A stretch of DNA of 46,150 nt, from the NCBI GenBank assembly GCA_902792855.1, contig CADBBP010000049.1, positions 1-46,150 of the forward strand. The letters are read 5' to 3'. The position numbers were made by a program, and so were the translations under genes. Shown one piece after another: positions 1 to 8,191 of the stretch. Source of the stretch: an uncultured Prevotellaceae bacterium (GTDB taxonomy: Bacteria > Bacteroidota > Bacteroidia > Bacteroidales > Bacteroidaceae). The notes beneath the pieces were generated by a model. The model worked only from the letters and a program-made list of their open reading frames with translations. It ran no database searches and was not told where the DNA came from. Numbering within the stretch: position 1 is the first letter of the stretch; every line of letters begins with the position of its first letter.

Positions 1-193
1 TTGATGTCTCATTTCTCCATACCCACTTGCGCATTCGTATTCGACATATGGGCACACTTGTGAAAACGCCCTGAAATGGCCTTTTTAGGTGTTTTTCCAA
101 ATTCTATGTTTGTGTAACCTGAAACGTGACACACTAATTTGCTATTTTCTGCTCCTGTCCTTGCCATCAGAAATAAAAATCCCGCAAATGTGG
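1..193. other. Intergenic DNA at the window edge, no gene seen
   Basis: No convincing coding region lies before the first gene. The stretch is AT-rich and its short open frames lack plausible starts or protein-like composition. A loose promoter-like pair (TTTG at 109-112, TAATTTG at 135-141) has a spacer of about 22 nt and a -7 box one base short, so I do not call it. The upstream neighbour lies outside the window. Confidence 0.5.
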
Positions 194-224
194 TTGATAT
201 TCCATTATTTCTAACTACCTTTGC
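194..224 (+). promoter_or_regulatory. Bacteroidetes-type promoter of the dockerin/FISUMP gene
   Basis: TTG at 194-196, a 19-nt spacer and TACCTTTGC at 216-224 match the Bacteroidetes sigma factor consensus (TTTG, 19-21 nt, TAnnTTTG). Transcription would start near 230, giving a leader of about 110 nt before the ATG at 342. It would also exclude any start upstream of 230. Confidence 0.6.
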
Positions 225-341
225 ATGTAGTTCATCTTTGCTTTATTGGGATTGCACCACCAAAGCAAGTGAAGTGTATTTTTTTTCAATAGAAATTGCT
301 CCTTTGAGAAAATGTTCATAACTCGTGTAAACTATTTGGAT

Positions 342-3083
342 ATGAAAAAAAGTCTTTTTACATTAGGTTTGTTTTTGATATTCATAAGCGCCCAAGCACA
401 AAACTACACTTATGATGTCAATAACGACGGTGTTGTCAGCGTCACTGACGTGACATTCTTGGTAAACAACATCTTGGGCATTCCAAATCAAGGAAACGAA
501 AACTACATTTATGATGTAAATGACGATGATTTGGTCAACGTCACGGACGTGACATGTTTGGTGAATCATATCTTGGGTATCGCCAACCCTGGGGAGGATG
601 AGACTTCGCATCTGCCTTGTCGCGACGGCAACCATCCCCATTTCATAAACCTTGGCCTGCCTTCGGGCACGTTGTGGGCTTGCTGCAACGTGGGGGCCGA
701 CAAACCGACGGACTATGGATGCTATTATGCTTGGGGGGAGACAAAGGAGAAGGATTATTATTTATGGGACACCTACACCCTTTGCGGTGGGGATGAGTTC
801 TCTTGCCAAAACCTCGGAGATGACATTGCAGCTTCGGAGTACGACGTGGCGCATGTGACATGGGGCGAACCATGGCGCATGCCGTCAGGGAGCCAAGTCA
901 AGGAGTTGATGGATTACTGCGATTACGAATGGACGACAATCAACGGTGTCGAAGGGATGCAATTCACAGCCGAGAACGGAGGTGTCATCTTCCTGCCTGC
1001 GGCGGGTTTTTTTAGGAAATCAGATGTCTCCGCTGATGGAAACGGTGGGTATTATTGGGCATCCTCGTTGGGCATCATGGGCTTGGACTACGCTTCCTGC
1101 CTCTATTTCTCCAAGGATATGCCTTATTGGAGTGAAGAAACCCGCGACTGTGGCAGAAGTGTGCGACCCGTGTCCTATTCCATTCCCAACCTCCAACTCT
1201 CCACGACAGAACTCTTCGTTCCCATCGGAGGCCAGAGGACGGTGGACATCACTTCGGGTAGCGGCAACTACACTGTGACGAGCAATGATGAGACTGTGGT
1301 TTCGGCATCTGTCTCAAACCATACGGTCAAGGTGAGAGCCAGGGCCAATGATATTCAGGAGGCCACCATCACGGTGACTGACGTGGAGAGTGGTCAGACT
1401 GCCACCATAACAGTGAGGGTCGTTGAAAACCTTGAACTCTCCACGACAAACCTGAACATCTTCGGAATTGGCTTACAGGAGATGGTGGTAATCATTGCTG
1501 GTTGTGGCAACTATGCCGTAGAGAGCAGCAACGACGAGGTGGCCTCGGCAGTGATTGAGAATAATTTGGTCAAGGTAAAGGCTAATGATTATGGGCAGGC
1601 TACCATCACGGTGACAGACGTGAAGTGCGGAGAGACTGCAACAATCCAGGTTGTCGTTGCTTTGTATGACATCAGCAATGCCATCATTTACATCCCACAG
1701 CGCTTCCTCGATTATTCTGGAGATGGCGACCGCCACTACGACTACTACTCATCAATTGAATATGGAACCGAAGTGTATGCTTCGGATATCAACGGGAAGC
1801 GGTGTAAACTGACTCTCGATGAGGATTTCATCATCTACATCAAGGACAGTGATGGAAATGTGGTGGATGAGGCATGGAAAAAAGGTGATTACACACTCGT
1901 GGTGAAGGGTATTGGCGATTATGGAGGAGAGGCCTCCAAGTCTTTCTACATCGTCGAGGGTGGCAGTTGGATGAATCACAAGGCGGCGGAGTTCTCCAAA
2001 ATCGACTACGAACACAGTGTCATCACCATCACGAGCGAGGAGGAACTGGCGTTGCTTTCTTCTATCTTCAACAGTACAGTGGATGACCAAGTGCCTTTTG
2101 CATGGTGGACCATCCGCTTGGAAAGAGACTTGGACCTCTCACCCTATGATTGGACGCCCATAGGTTGTGGCAGACCGGGAGACGATGTGGGGTTCCTTGC
2201 ATATTTCGATGCACAGGGGCACACCATCAAGGGCGTTCATTTCGACCATAGCAATAAACCTTCTTTTTATTATCCACAGGGTCTTTTTGGAGGGATGACT
2301 CATGATGGAGCCATCAACGACCTCACCCTTACCGAGTCGCAAATTATTTGCTCATACGGCAACAGCGTGGGGGGCATCGTGGGCTATATAGGTATGAATA
2401 CCACGGTGACCAACTGCCACGTGACATCGAGCGTGGATGTGATTTGCTCTCGTGGCGGCTCTTCTGAAGAGAATCATACTTGCAACTATGGAGGCATCGT
2501 CGGCGAAAGCGATGGAGTGCTTGGTGGATGCACAAGCGCGGCAAACGTCTTCAAGGTGTGGAATGCCGGGTTGTGCACATCATTTGGAGGCATTGTTGGG
2601 TGCAGTGAAAATTCTATTATTGATGATAAGCAAATCATCAATTGCTTGTACTATGGCGACCACGTGTTTTGCGACTCCTATGAGGGAGCCATCGCGGGAG
2701 AAATAGCCAATAATGCATACAGCAAAATCTACCATTGCTTCTACACCTCTGATATGTCCAAGTGCTGCAATGGCATCGATGTGGAATATGCCCAGAAAGT
2801 GGAGGCTTTCGAGATGGACAACATCTATTCAGTGGACTATGGCGGTGATATGACGACCTCATACAGCTACGATGGGATGGAGGTCTATCCAAATGCCATG
2901 GTTTACAAGGGCGTGTGCTATGCTCAGCCACAATATGTCCAGACAATCTCTGACCTCGCCATGGCTCTTCTGAAACTAAAGGACTGGCTCGACCTCATAC
3001 CTGACGACGAGCAGCAAGAGGACGAAACAGAGGGACTTTCCCACGAGGAACTCATGCGCTTGGCCTCCGAACTGTGGGAGTGA
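342..3083 (+). CDS. Secreted multidomain protein: dockerin-like repeats, FISUMP domain, Ig-like and GLUG repeats
   Basis: This is a 913-residue exported protein. An in-frame ATG exists at 312, but the ATG at 342 opens a clear signal peptide (MKKSLFTLGLFLIF..., cleavage after AQA near residue 19). Residues 21-85 hold two dockerin-like calcium-binding repeats (YDVNNDGVVSVTDVTFLVN and YDVNDDDLVNVTDVTCLVN). Residues about 95-280 form a FISUMP-type domain (LGLPSGTLWACCNVGA, YYAWGET, WRMPS, YYWASS, GRSVRPV). Two related Ig-like/BIG2-like domains follow (about 280-430; both end with ATITVTDV...G..ATI), then a third beta-rich segment. From about 590 to 790 there are GLUG-type repeats (GGIVGYIG, YGGIVGESDG, FGGIVGCSEN). 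Domain content is typical of cell-surface proteins of gut and oral Bacteroidales. The ligand is unknown, and no Por-type sorting domain is evident at the C-terminus. Confidence 0.85.
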   Translation: MKKSLFTLGLFLIFISAQAQNYTYDVNNDGVVSVTDVTFLVNNILGIPNQGNENYIYDVNDDDLVNVTDVTCLVNHILGIANPGEDETSHLPCRDGNHPHFINLGLPSGTLWACCNVGADKPTDYGCYYAWGETKEKDYYLWDTYTLCGGDEFSCQNLGDDIAASEYDVAHVTWGEPWRMPSGSQVKELMDYCDYEWTTINGVEGMQFTAENGGVIFLPAAGFFRKSDVSADGNGGYYWASSLGIMGLDYASCLYFSKDMPYWSEETRDCGRSVRPVSYSIPNLQLSTTELFVPIGGQRTVDITSGSGNYTVTSNDETVVSASVSNHTVKVRARANDIQEATITVTDVESGQTATITVRVVENLELSTTNLNIFGIGLQEMVVIIAGCGNYAVESSNDEVASAVIENNLVKVKANDYGQATITVTDVKCGETATIQVVVALYDISNAIIYIPQRFLDYSGDGDRHYDYYSSIEYGTEVYASDINGKRCKLTLDEDFIIYIKDSDGNVVDEAWKKGDYTLVVKGIGDYGGEASKSFYIVEGGSWMNHKAAEFSKIDYEHSVITITSEEELALLSSIFNSTVDDQVPFAWWTIRLERDLDLSPYDWTPIGCGRPGDDVGFLAYFDAQGHTIKGVHFDHSNKPSFYYPQGLFGGMTHDGAINDLTLTESQIICSYGNSVGGIVGYIGMNTTVTNCHVTSSVDVICSRGGSSEENHTCNYGGIVGESDGVLGGCTSAANVFKVWNAGLCTSFGGIVGCSENSIIDDKQIINCLYYGDHVFCDSYEGAIAGEIANNAYSKIYHCFYTSDMSKCCNGIDVEYAQKVEAFEMDNIYSVDYGGDMTTSYSYDGMEVYPNAMVYKGVCYAQPQYVQTISDLAMALLKLKDWLDLIPDDEQQEDETEGLSHEELMRLASELWE

Positions 3084-3118
3084 ATACTGGTAAGATACAA
3101 ATAATATGTGATGATTCC

Positions 3119-3149
3119 TTGACAAGTCCAAAAATTGTACTACCTTTGC
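3119..3149 (+). promoter_or_regulatory. Promoter of the Sel1-repeat gene
   Basis: TTG at 3119-3121, a 19-nt spacer and TACCTTTGC at 3141-3149 form an almost ideal Bacteroidetes promoter. The expected transcription start (about 3155-3158) lies only some 10 nt before the ATG at 3167, so the message would have a very short leader with no room for a normal ribosome-binding site. Confidence 0.7.
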
Positions 3150-3166
3150 AGTCTCAATAAGTAATT

Positions 3167-4441
3167 ATGTTGATGAGGCAAATATTCCGAATGGGATTGG
3201 CCGCCCTTTTCATGGTGATGCTTGCTGTCCCGAAACTCACCGCACAAAAACCCGGAACGGACATCCACGAGCAGGATGAGAAGGCTGAGACCGTGGAAAA
3301 AAATATGTGGCAGGCCAAGAATGGAGACGCGCAGGCGCAGTTCATACTGGGCCGATGCTATGCCAACGGTGAAGGTGGCGTGGCGTGCGATTCGTTGGAA
3401 GCTTTCAGATGGTTTCTCATGGCTGCGGAGAACGGACATGGGGAGGCCGCTTGGGAAGTGGCGCAACATTATCGTGGCGGCATGGCCCCCATGGCACCGG
3501 TCTTGGCGGCGGAATGGGTGGAAAAGGCTGCCGAAAAAGGAAGGGCGGAGGCGCAGTACGTCATGGGTGAAAGTTTGGCGATGACTGATTCTCCACGGAT
3601 GGAGGAGGCTGCTGCATGGTATCTGAAAGCGGCGGAGCAAAACCTTCCCGAAGCGCAATACCAGTTGGCTTTGCTCCTGCTGGAAGGCTCTGGAGTGGAG
3701 CGCAACGACACATTGGCGGTGGCTTGGCTCAACAAGGCCGCTCAGGCTGGGATGGCTGATGCCTTCTATCGCTTGGGAGAATGCCATACGGATGGAAGGG
3801 GAGTGAGGCGCAACCTCAAAGAGGCGGCCAAGTGCTTCCGCCAAGCGGCCGAAAAGGGGCACGCTGAGGCGCAACTGGAACTTGCCACTTGCTATCTCCA
3901 TGGGAAAGGCGTGAAAACCAACTGCAACGAGGCGAAGAAATGGGCTCGCGAGGCAGCGAGAAAGGGGAATGCCGAGGCGCAGAACTTCCTCGGCGTGTGC
4001 TACACCTCCGGTGGTTGTGGCCGTGCCAATATGAAGGAGGCGCAGAAATGGTTTGCATTGGCTGCCGAACAGAAACACCCCAAGGGGATGTACAACGAGG
4101 CGACATGCCTCCTGTCGGGACTTGGCGTGAAAACCAATGTGAAAAAGGCCATGGCACTTTTCGAGGGCGCGGCGCAACAAGGAAACGTGGAGGCTCAAAA
4201 CAAACTCGCCGCATGCTACCTTCTCGGAGAGGGGGTGGAGCGCGACTACGACGAGGCGGTGAAATGGGCGAGGCTGTCTGCCGACCAGGGAGACCCCGAC
4301 GGCCTGTACATGCTCGCCAGCTGCTACCTCGGAGGGTATGGCGTGAAAAAGGGGGTCCTCAATGCGATCCAACTCTTCAAAGAGGCTGCGGAGAAAGGGC
4401 ACCTCGGCGCCAAGGAAGCACTTAAGGAATTGGAACAATAA
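3167..4441 (+). CDS. Secreted Sel1-repeat protein
   Basis: The protein has 424 residues. An N-terminal signal peptide (MLMRQIFRMGLAALFMVMLA, cleavage near KLTAQ) is followed by about ten Sel1-type helical repeats of 36-38 residues covering nearly the whole mature chain, for example A.YQLALLLLEGSGVERN and AQLELATCYLHGKGVKTN. Sel1 repeats form a TPR-like solenoid that binds other proteins, and no catalytic domain is present. The ATG at 3173 is an alternative start two codons in. It has its own promoter directly upstream and is followed by another secreted protein. It is probably periplasmic or outer-membrane associated. The partner is unknown. Confidence 0.85.
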   Translation: MLMRQIFRMGLAALFMVMLAVPKLTAQKPGTDIHEQDEKAETVEKNMWQAKNGDAQAQFILGRCYANGEGGVACDSLEAFRWFLMAAENGHGEAAWEVAQHYRGGMAPMAPVLAAEWVEKAAEKGRAEAQYVMGESLAMTDSPRMEEAAAWYLKAAEQNLPEAQYQLALLLLEGSGVERNDTLAVAWLNKAAQAGMADAFYRLGECHTDGRGVRRNLKEAAKCFRQAAEKGHAEAQLELATCYLHGKGVKTNCNEAKKWAREAARKGNAEAQNFLGVCYTSGGCGRANMKEAQKWFALAAEQKHPKGMYNEATCLLSGLGVKTNVKKAMALFEGAAQQGNVEAQNKLAACYLLGEGVERDYDEAVKWARLSADQGDPDGLYMLASCYLGGYGVKKGVLNAIQLFKEAAEKGHLGAKEALKELEQ

Positions 4442-4512
4442 ACCATGGCAGGGGGGGCGCTCCGAGTGGGCTACCTCAATGCTTGTACTTTGCTAATCAA
4501 AAAACTACCAAT

Positions 4513-5658
4513 ATGAGACGATTTCTTTTCATTGTTGCACTCTTGAGCGCCACCTTGGGATGCCTGGCGCAGTACAACAACAGCAACTCGTTCATGCGAC
4601 GGGTGATTTTCGGATATGAGATGCATGACGACGGCTTCTACTACAAAATCAGCGACGTCCTCGTGGACGAGCTCGACCATGTGGAGGCGGCGTACGCCTA
4701 CGACAAGAAGGCGCAAAACCTCTACGTACGCACGGCAACATGCAACTGCGTGGTGACGCTCAACAAGGAATATGCCAATGTGGTGAAGGAAAACAAGCAC
4801 ATCCCGCAGCTCAAGAACGGGGAAATCGACATGCGCATCATGGCTGAGAACAAAACCCTCGAGGACAAGTTCACGCGTCTCAACGAGCAGCGACAGGCTC
4901 ACCTCAACGACTCCATCGCCAAGGCAAGGGCGGATTCCATAGAGCGCGTCAGGCAGGACTCCCTCCGCAAGGTGCGGGAGGCGCAGGAGAGGGCCGTCTA
5001 TGCCTCCACCCATGACTGGCAGCGCATGCCTTTGGGCGGGCGAAGTCTCTCATGCATGCTGTGCCAGCAGAGCTTGCTCGTGGGCGACACCGTGACATGC
5101 ATGGCCATGAGGGACAGCGTCTTCTATTACAGCGAGGAACAGAAGGGCGACTTGGGCCTTTCTTTCCCTGCCTACCACGCCACGAAGGTGGGCGACGAAC
5201 TGCTGTCCGACAAACGTTTCGTGCTGCACACCACGGCTTTCAAGGACAGCCTTGAAGCGGTGGAAGGCTTGACTACCGACATGGTGGAGACGATGAACAG
5301 CATGGCTTATATGACTTATGTGGAAAACCTTTGCGCTGCTGCCCCCAACGGATATGTGGCGGCTTTCGAATGGCAAAAGAGCGACTCCACAAAGGTGGCA
5401 TTCAAACTGAAATATTTCAACACCAACGAAAAGGCGGTAAAAGCCCTTGATGTCTATTTCCAAATTGTTGACGCACAAGGGCTTCCTCTGAAGAGCGGAC
5501 ACAGCAAGGCCGACTGCCCCATTGAATACATGCAACAGGGAGAAATGGAGGCTGAATTGGCCGTCCAACTGCCTGATGCAGAAGGGGTGGAGGTAAAGGT
5601 CACCCGCGTGCTCGTCACCTTTGCCGATGGTTCCAAGGCTGGAGGAAGGGTGAACTGA
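4513..5658 (+). CDS. Secreted protein of unknown function with a charged coiled-coil segment
   Basis: I do not recognise the family. The ATG at 4513 opens a signal peptide (MRRFLFIVALLSATLGCLAQ) and a mature protein of about 361 residues (381 in total); a TTG ten codons upstream is unlikely. Residues about 115-175 are highly charged with repeated DSI/DSL and AR/VR units (NDSIAKARADSIERVRQDSL), predicting a coiled coil or extended helix. A CMLCQQ motif follows near residue 186. The C-terminal third alternates hydrophobic residues (VAFKLKYFN, LDVYFQIVDAQG, VKVTRVLVTFADG) and looks like a beta-sandwich. The spacing from the Sel1 gene (71 nt) allows co-transcription. It converges on tadA across a perfect inverted repeat. 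Confidence 0.75.
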   Translation: MRRFLFIVALLSATLGCLAQYNNSNSFMRRVIFGYEMHDDGFYYKISDVLVDELDHVEAAYAYDKKAQNLYVRTATCNCVVTLNKEYANVVKENKHIPQLKNGEIDMRIMAENKTLEDKFTRLNEQRQAHLNDSIAKARADSIERVRQDSLRKVREAQERAVYASTHDWQRMPLGGRSLSCMLCQQSLLVGDTVTCMAMRDSVFYYSEEQKGDLGLSFPAYHATKVGDELLSDKRFVLHTTAFKDSLEAVEGLTTDMVETMNSMAYMTYVENLCAAAPNGYVAAFEWQKSDSTKVAFKLKYFNTNEKAVKALDVYFQIVDAQGLPLKSGHSKADCPIEYMQQGEMEAELAVQLPDAEGVEVKVTRVLVTFADGSKAGGRVN

Positions 5659-5681
5659 CAACCGACGACGGCCAAAACGAT

Positions 5682-5726
5682 GATGCCCATGAGGTGGCCT
5701 GGCGCTTGCCGGCTCTCATGGGCATC
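5682..5726. terminator. Hairpin between convergent genes, likely bidirectional terminator
   Basis: A perfect 12-bp inverted repeat (GATGCCCATGAG at 5682-5693, CTCATGGGCATC at 5715-5726) with a 21-nt loop lies between the stop of the unknown secreted protein (+) and the stop of tadA (-). There is no long T tract on either side, so it may work as a transcript-end stabiliser or an imperfect bidirectional terminator. Confidence 0.5.
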
Positions 5727-5753
5727 GTGTCTTCTGTCGCAGAGTCTTGTCCC

Positions 5754-6206
5754 TCAGCCTTCTTTTCTCTTCTGTTTGAAAAAGGATTGCATCAACTCGC
5801 GGCATTCTGCTTCCAGAACGCCGGTGGTGACAGTGGTCTTGGGATGGAGCGCATGGGGGGCGAAGCGGCGGTAGCCGCGCTTCTCGTCGGAGGCACCATA
5901 TACCAGCCGGCCGAGTTGTGACCAGCCGATGGCTCCGGCGCACATCACGCAGGGTTCCACCGTGACATATAGGGTGCAGTCGGAGAGGTATTTGCCTTGC
6001 AGCTCGTTGGCCGCGGCGGTGATGGCCTGCATCTCGGCATGGGCGGTCACGTCGTGCAGCAGTTCCGTGAGGTTGTGTGCACGGGCGATGATGCGCCCGC
6101 CGCATGCCACAACAGCACCCACCGGCACCTCGCCTCGAGCTCCGGCCATGGAGGCCTGAGCAAGGGCCTGGCGCATCATCCGCTCGTCTTCAGCAGTTGA
6201 TGGCAT
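5754..6206 (-). CDS. tadA: tRNA-specific adenosine deaminase (TadA-type)
   Basis: This is a zinc-dependent deaminase of about 150 residues in the CDA/TadA family, expected to convert A34 to inosine in tRNA-Arg. The zinc site is clear: TAHAE (His ligand plus catalytic Glu) and PCVMCAGAIGW (two Cys ligands). An earlier in-frame start exists at 6245, but it would overlap pyrH by 35 nt and add an unconserved tail. The ATG at 6206 lies 4 nt after the pyrH stop and is preferred. The gene ends the apparent unit yraN-pyrH-tadA. A related guanine or cytosine deaminase cannot be fully excluded, but length and motifs favour TadA. Confidence 0.85.
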   Translation of the reverse strand: MPSTAEDERMMRQALAQASMAGARGEVPVGAVVACGGRIIARAHNLTELLHDVTAHAEMQAITAAANELQGKYLSDCTLYVTVEPCVMCAGAIGWSQLGRLVYGASDEKRGYRRFAPHALHPKTTVTTGVLEAECRELMQSFFKQKRKEG

Positions 6207-6210
6207 CGCC

Positions 6211-6921
6211 TCACTTGTGTACGTAGGTGCCGATGTTCTCGCCAAGAACCACCTTCATCAGGTTGCCGACGACGTCCATGTTGAACACGTAGATGGGGAG
6301 GTTGTTGTCGTTGCACATCACAACGGCGGAGAGGTCCATCACCTTCAGGCCGCGGGCGAGAATCTCGTCGTAGGTGATGTCGTCGAACTTCACTGCGTCG
6401 GGGTCCTTCTCCGGGTCGGCGGTGTAGATGCCGTCCACGCGTGTGCCCTTCAACATCACGTCGGCCTCTATCTCCACACCGCGAAGGGAGGAACCGGTGT
6501 CGGTGGTGAAATAGGGGGAGCCGGTGCCGGCGGAGAAGATGCACACCTTTCCTGCCTCCATTGCTTCGATGGCCTTCCATTTGGAGTAGAATTCGCCAAT
6601 GGGTTCCATTCGGATGGCGGTGAGCACCTTGTGGGGAACGCCCTCTGCGCCAAGGGCGGAGGAGAGGGCCAGTGAGTTGATCACCGTGGCGAGCATGCCC
6701 ATCTGGTCGCCCTTCACACGGTCGAATCCTTTGGTGGCGCCGCTCAGGCCGCGGAAAATGTTGCCACCGCCTATCACGATGCCTATCTGAACACCCAGTT
6801 CGTGCACCTCCTTGATTTGGCGTGCGTACTCGGCCAACCGCTCCGGGTCGATGCCATAACCTTGCTTGCCCATCAGGCTCTCGCCGCTGAGCTTCAACAG
6901 TATTCTCTTAAATCGTGCCAT
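6211..6921 (-). CDS. pyrH: Uridylate kinase (UMP kinase)
   Basis: The 236-residue protein is full length for bacterial UMP kinase, the amino-acid-kinase-fold enzyme that phosphorylates UMP to UDP with ATP in the cytoplasm. Visible motifs are the N-terminal KRILLKLSGESLMG, the nucleotide loop IGIVIGGGNIFRG, GDQMGMLATVINSLAL, and the C-terminal GTRVDGIYTADPEKDP followed by VMDLSAV. The start at 6921 (MARFKRILLK) is the natural one. It lies 20 nt downstream of yraN and 4 nt upstream of tadA, so the three are probably co-transcribed. It feeds UTP to the CTP synthase encoded farther along this window. Confidence 0.97.
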   Translation of the reverse strand: MARFKRILLKLSGESLMGKQGYGIDPERLAEYARQIKEVHELGVQIGIVIGGGNIFRGLSGATKGFDRVKGDQMGMLATVINSLALSSALGAEGVPHKVLTAIRMEPIGEFYSKWKAIEAMEAGKVCIFSAGTGSPYFTTDTGSSLRGVEIEADVMLKGTRVDGIYTADPEKDPDAVKFDDITYDEILARGLKVMDLSAVVMCNDNNLPIYVFNMDVVGNLMKVVLGENIGTYVHK

Positions 6922-6941
6922 ATATCATTGTGTTTTTATGA

Positions 6942-7322
6942 TTAGAGTCTCATCCCAAGGGGTGGAAGAAAGGCATCCTCCACGTGGTCCACGTGGTAAT
7001 GCTCGCTGTCGCCCACGACGGTGATGATGTCGAAACGCACGCCGCAGTCCAATTGATGCCGTTGGACGTAGGTGTGGGCGGCGATGCACAGGTTGCGAAT
7101 CTTGCGTGGGTCAACAGCGTCTTCAGGGTGCATCACCTCCTCGTTGCCACGGGTCTTCACCTCCACCACCACGAGGGGCTCGCCACCGTCGGCCAAGGCC
7201 ACGATGTCCAAGTCGCGACGCCCGCAACGCCAGTTGCGATGGCAGATGCTGTAACCTTTTTTCACAAGGTATTCTGCTGCCACCAGCTCGCCCCATTTGC
7301 CTTTGTCATTATGGCTTGCCAT
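6942..7322 (-). CDS. yraN: YraN/UPF0102 family nuclease-like protein
   Basis: The 126-residue protein belongs to the UPF0102 (YraN) family, with the restriction-endonuclease-like fold and the PD-(D/E)XK-type signature: GKWGELVAAEYL at the N-terminus, then RCGRRDLDIVA and VVVEVKTRG. Function in the cell is not established; members resemble Holliday-junction resolvases. It heads the unit yraN-pyrH-tadA and has its own promoter at 7353-7384. Start at 7322 (MASHNDKGKWGE) fits the family. Confidence 0.9.
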   Translation of the reverse strand: MASHNDKGKWGELVAAEYLVKKGYSICHRNWRCGRRDLDIVALADGGEPLVVVEVKTRGNEEVMHPEDAVDPRKIRNLCIAAHTYVQRHQLDCGVRFDIITVVGDSEHYHVDHVEDAFLPPLGMRL

Positions 7323-7352
7323 CTTCTGCGCTTACGTGACATGATCAATATT

Positions 7353-7384
7353 GCAAAGGTAGTGTTTTGTTTTCAAAACACCAA
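7353..7384 (-). promoter_or_regulatory. Promoter of yraN-pyrH-tadA
   Basis: On the minus strand TACCTTTGC (plus 7353-7361) is preceded after 20 nt by TTG (plus 7382-7384). Transcription would start about 15-20 nt before the yraN ATG. Confidence 0.6.
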
Positions 7385-7406
7385 AAAATAGCACCTTTTT
7401 TACCGC

Positions 7407-8039
7407 TTATTTGGTGAAACGTATGACATGGTTGTCGCCATTTTCATCGAAGAATGAGTAATAAAAGTATTCTGGCTCCAGATGTACTGAGGTGGAGAGG
7501 TTGGTGGTGAGATATTTTTCTGCCTTGCCATTCTTCATATAGGCGATGGTCATGTGCGGAGCGAAATCATAGGAATAGAAGGTCTTGAAATCTTTGGTTA
7601 TTCGCTTGTAGGTTTCCATAATCGCTTCCGAACGAACATTGGCTTTGAGCACGTCGAAGGCATCATTGTCAAACATCGAGATGTCCGTCAATTCAATTTC
7701 ATAATCCGACAAGTCCCTCAGGTAGGTTTTCAGCTGTCCAAGGTCGGTGTCATTGCCCAAAGCAGGAACAAGGGTGACGTGTTGGTCAATTTCTATGCCG
7801 TACTCGTCACCTACGATGTATAGGTCGTTGGGATTGATTTTGCTTTGAAATTCCTTGATGAAGTCTGGGGTCTTGTATTTGACCATCAGGTAGGCGTAGG
7901 AACGATTGTTGTTGTTAGGCATTGGGATGGGGTTGTCTTTGTCGTTGTTGAAACTGATGAAAATGCCTGCTGATAACAATAACAGCAGGGGGATGATTGA
8001 GTGGAACCTTCCTGTAGGATTTGTTTCGCTTCTTTTCAT
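7407..8039 (-). CDS. Exported 2H-phosphoesterase-like protein
   Basis: The protein has 210 residues with one N-terminal hydrophobic segment (SIIPLLLLLSAGIFISF, residues 14-30), either a signal peptide or a membrane anchor. The rest carries two H-x-T motifs about 75 residues apart: H87-V-T89 (QHVTLVPAL) and H162-M-T164 (PHMTIAYM). That is the signature of the 2H phosphoesterase superfamily (2'-5' RNA ligase LigT, cyclic phosphodiesterases, AKAP7-like). Members act on 2',5' or cyclic phosphodiester bonds, usually in the cytoplasm, so an exported version is unusual. It follows a Sel1 gene and a tiny ORF on the same strand. The sequence is more AT-rich than its neighbours, which hints at acquisition. 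Substrate unknown. Confidence 0.65.
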   Translation of the reverse strand: MKRSETNPTGRFHSIIPLLLLLSAGIFISFNNDKDNPIPMPNNNNRSYAYLMVKYKTPDFIKEFQSKINPNDLYIVGDEYGIEIDQHVTLVPALGNDTDLGQLKTYLRDLSDYEIELTDISMFDNDAFDVLKANVRSEAIMETYKRITKDFKTFYSYDFAPHMTIAYMKNGKAEKYLTTNLSTSVHLEPEYFYYSFFDENGDNHVIRFTK

Positions 8040-8053
8040 CTTTTTGTTGTATC

Positions 8054-8191
8054 TTAGAGATTACCTTTTAAATTATCAAGCATGACACTGCCTTTCCTCA
8101 TTTTTGCTTGCTTCTTGTAGAGCATCATGTTCTTGTAGATGTCATTGATGGTGTGGGTAAGGAATTCCTCACCATAATCATATTCAGTCAA
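8054..8191 (-). CDS. Possible small protein (45 aa, TTG start) overlapping the Sel1 gene stop
   Basis: A frame of 46 codons begins at TTG 8191, overlapping the TGA of the Sel1 gene in the arrangement TTGA, and ends 14 nt before the 2H-phosphoesterase gene. The product is hydrophilic and helical (GEEFLTHTINDIYKNMML, then KKQAKMRKGSVMLDNL) and looks like real protein. It could be a translationally coupled small ORF, or the remnant of a longer coding region broken by a frameshift near 8190. No family recognised. Confidence 0.35.
   Translation of the reverse strand: MTEYDYGEEFLTHTINDIYKNMMLYKKQAKMRKGSVMLDNLKGNL

Noticed and set aside
3140-4438. 432-codon open frame on the minus strand opposite the Sel1-repeat gene
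   Set aside because: It mirrors the regular repeat codons of the + gene, has no family motifs and no promoter; the + frame has signal peptide and Sel1 repeats.
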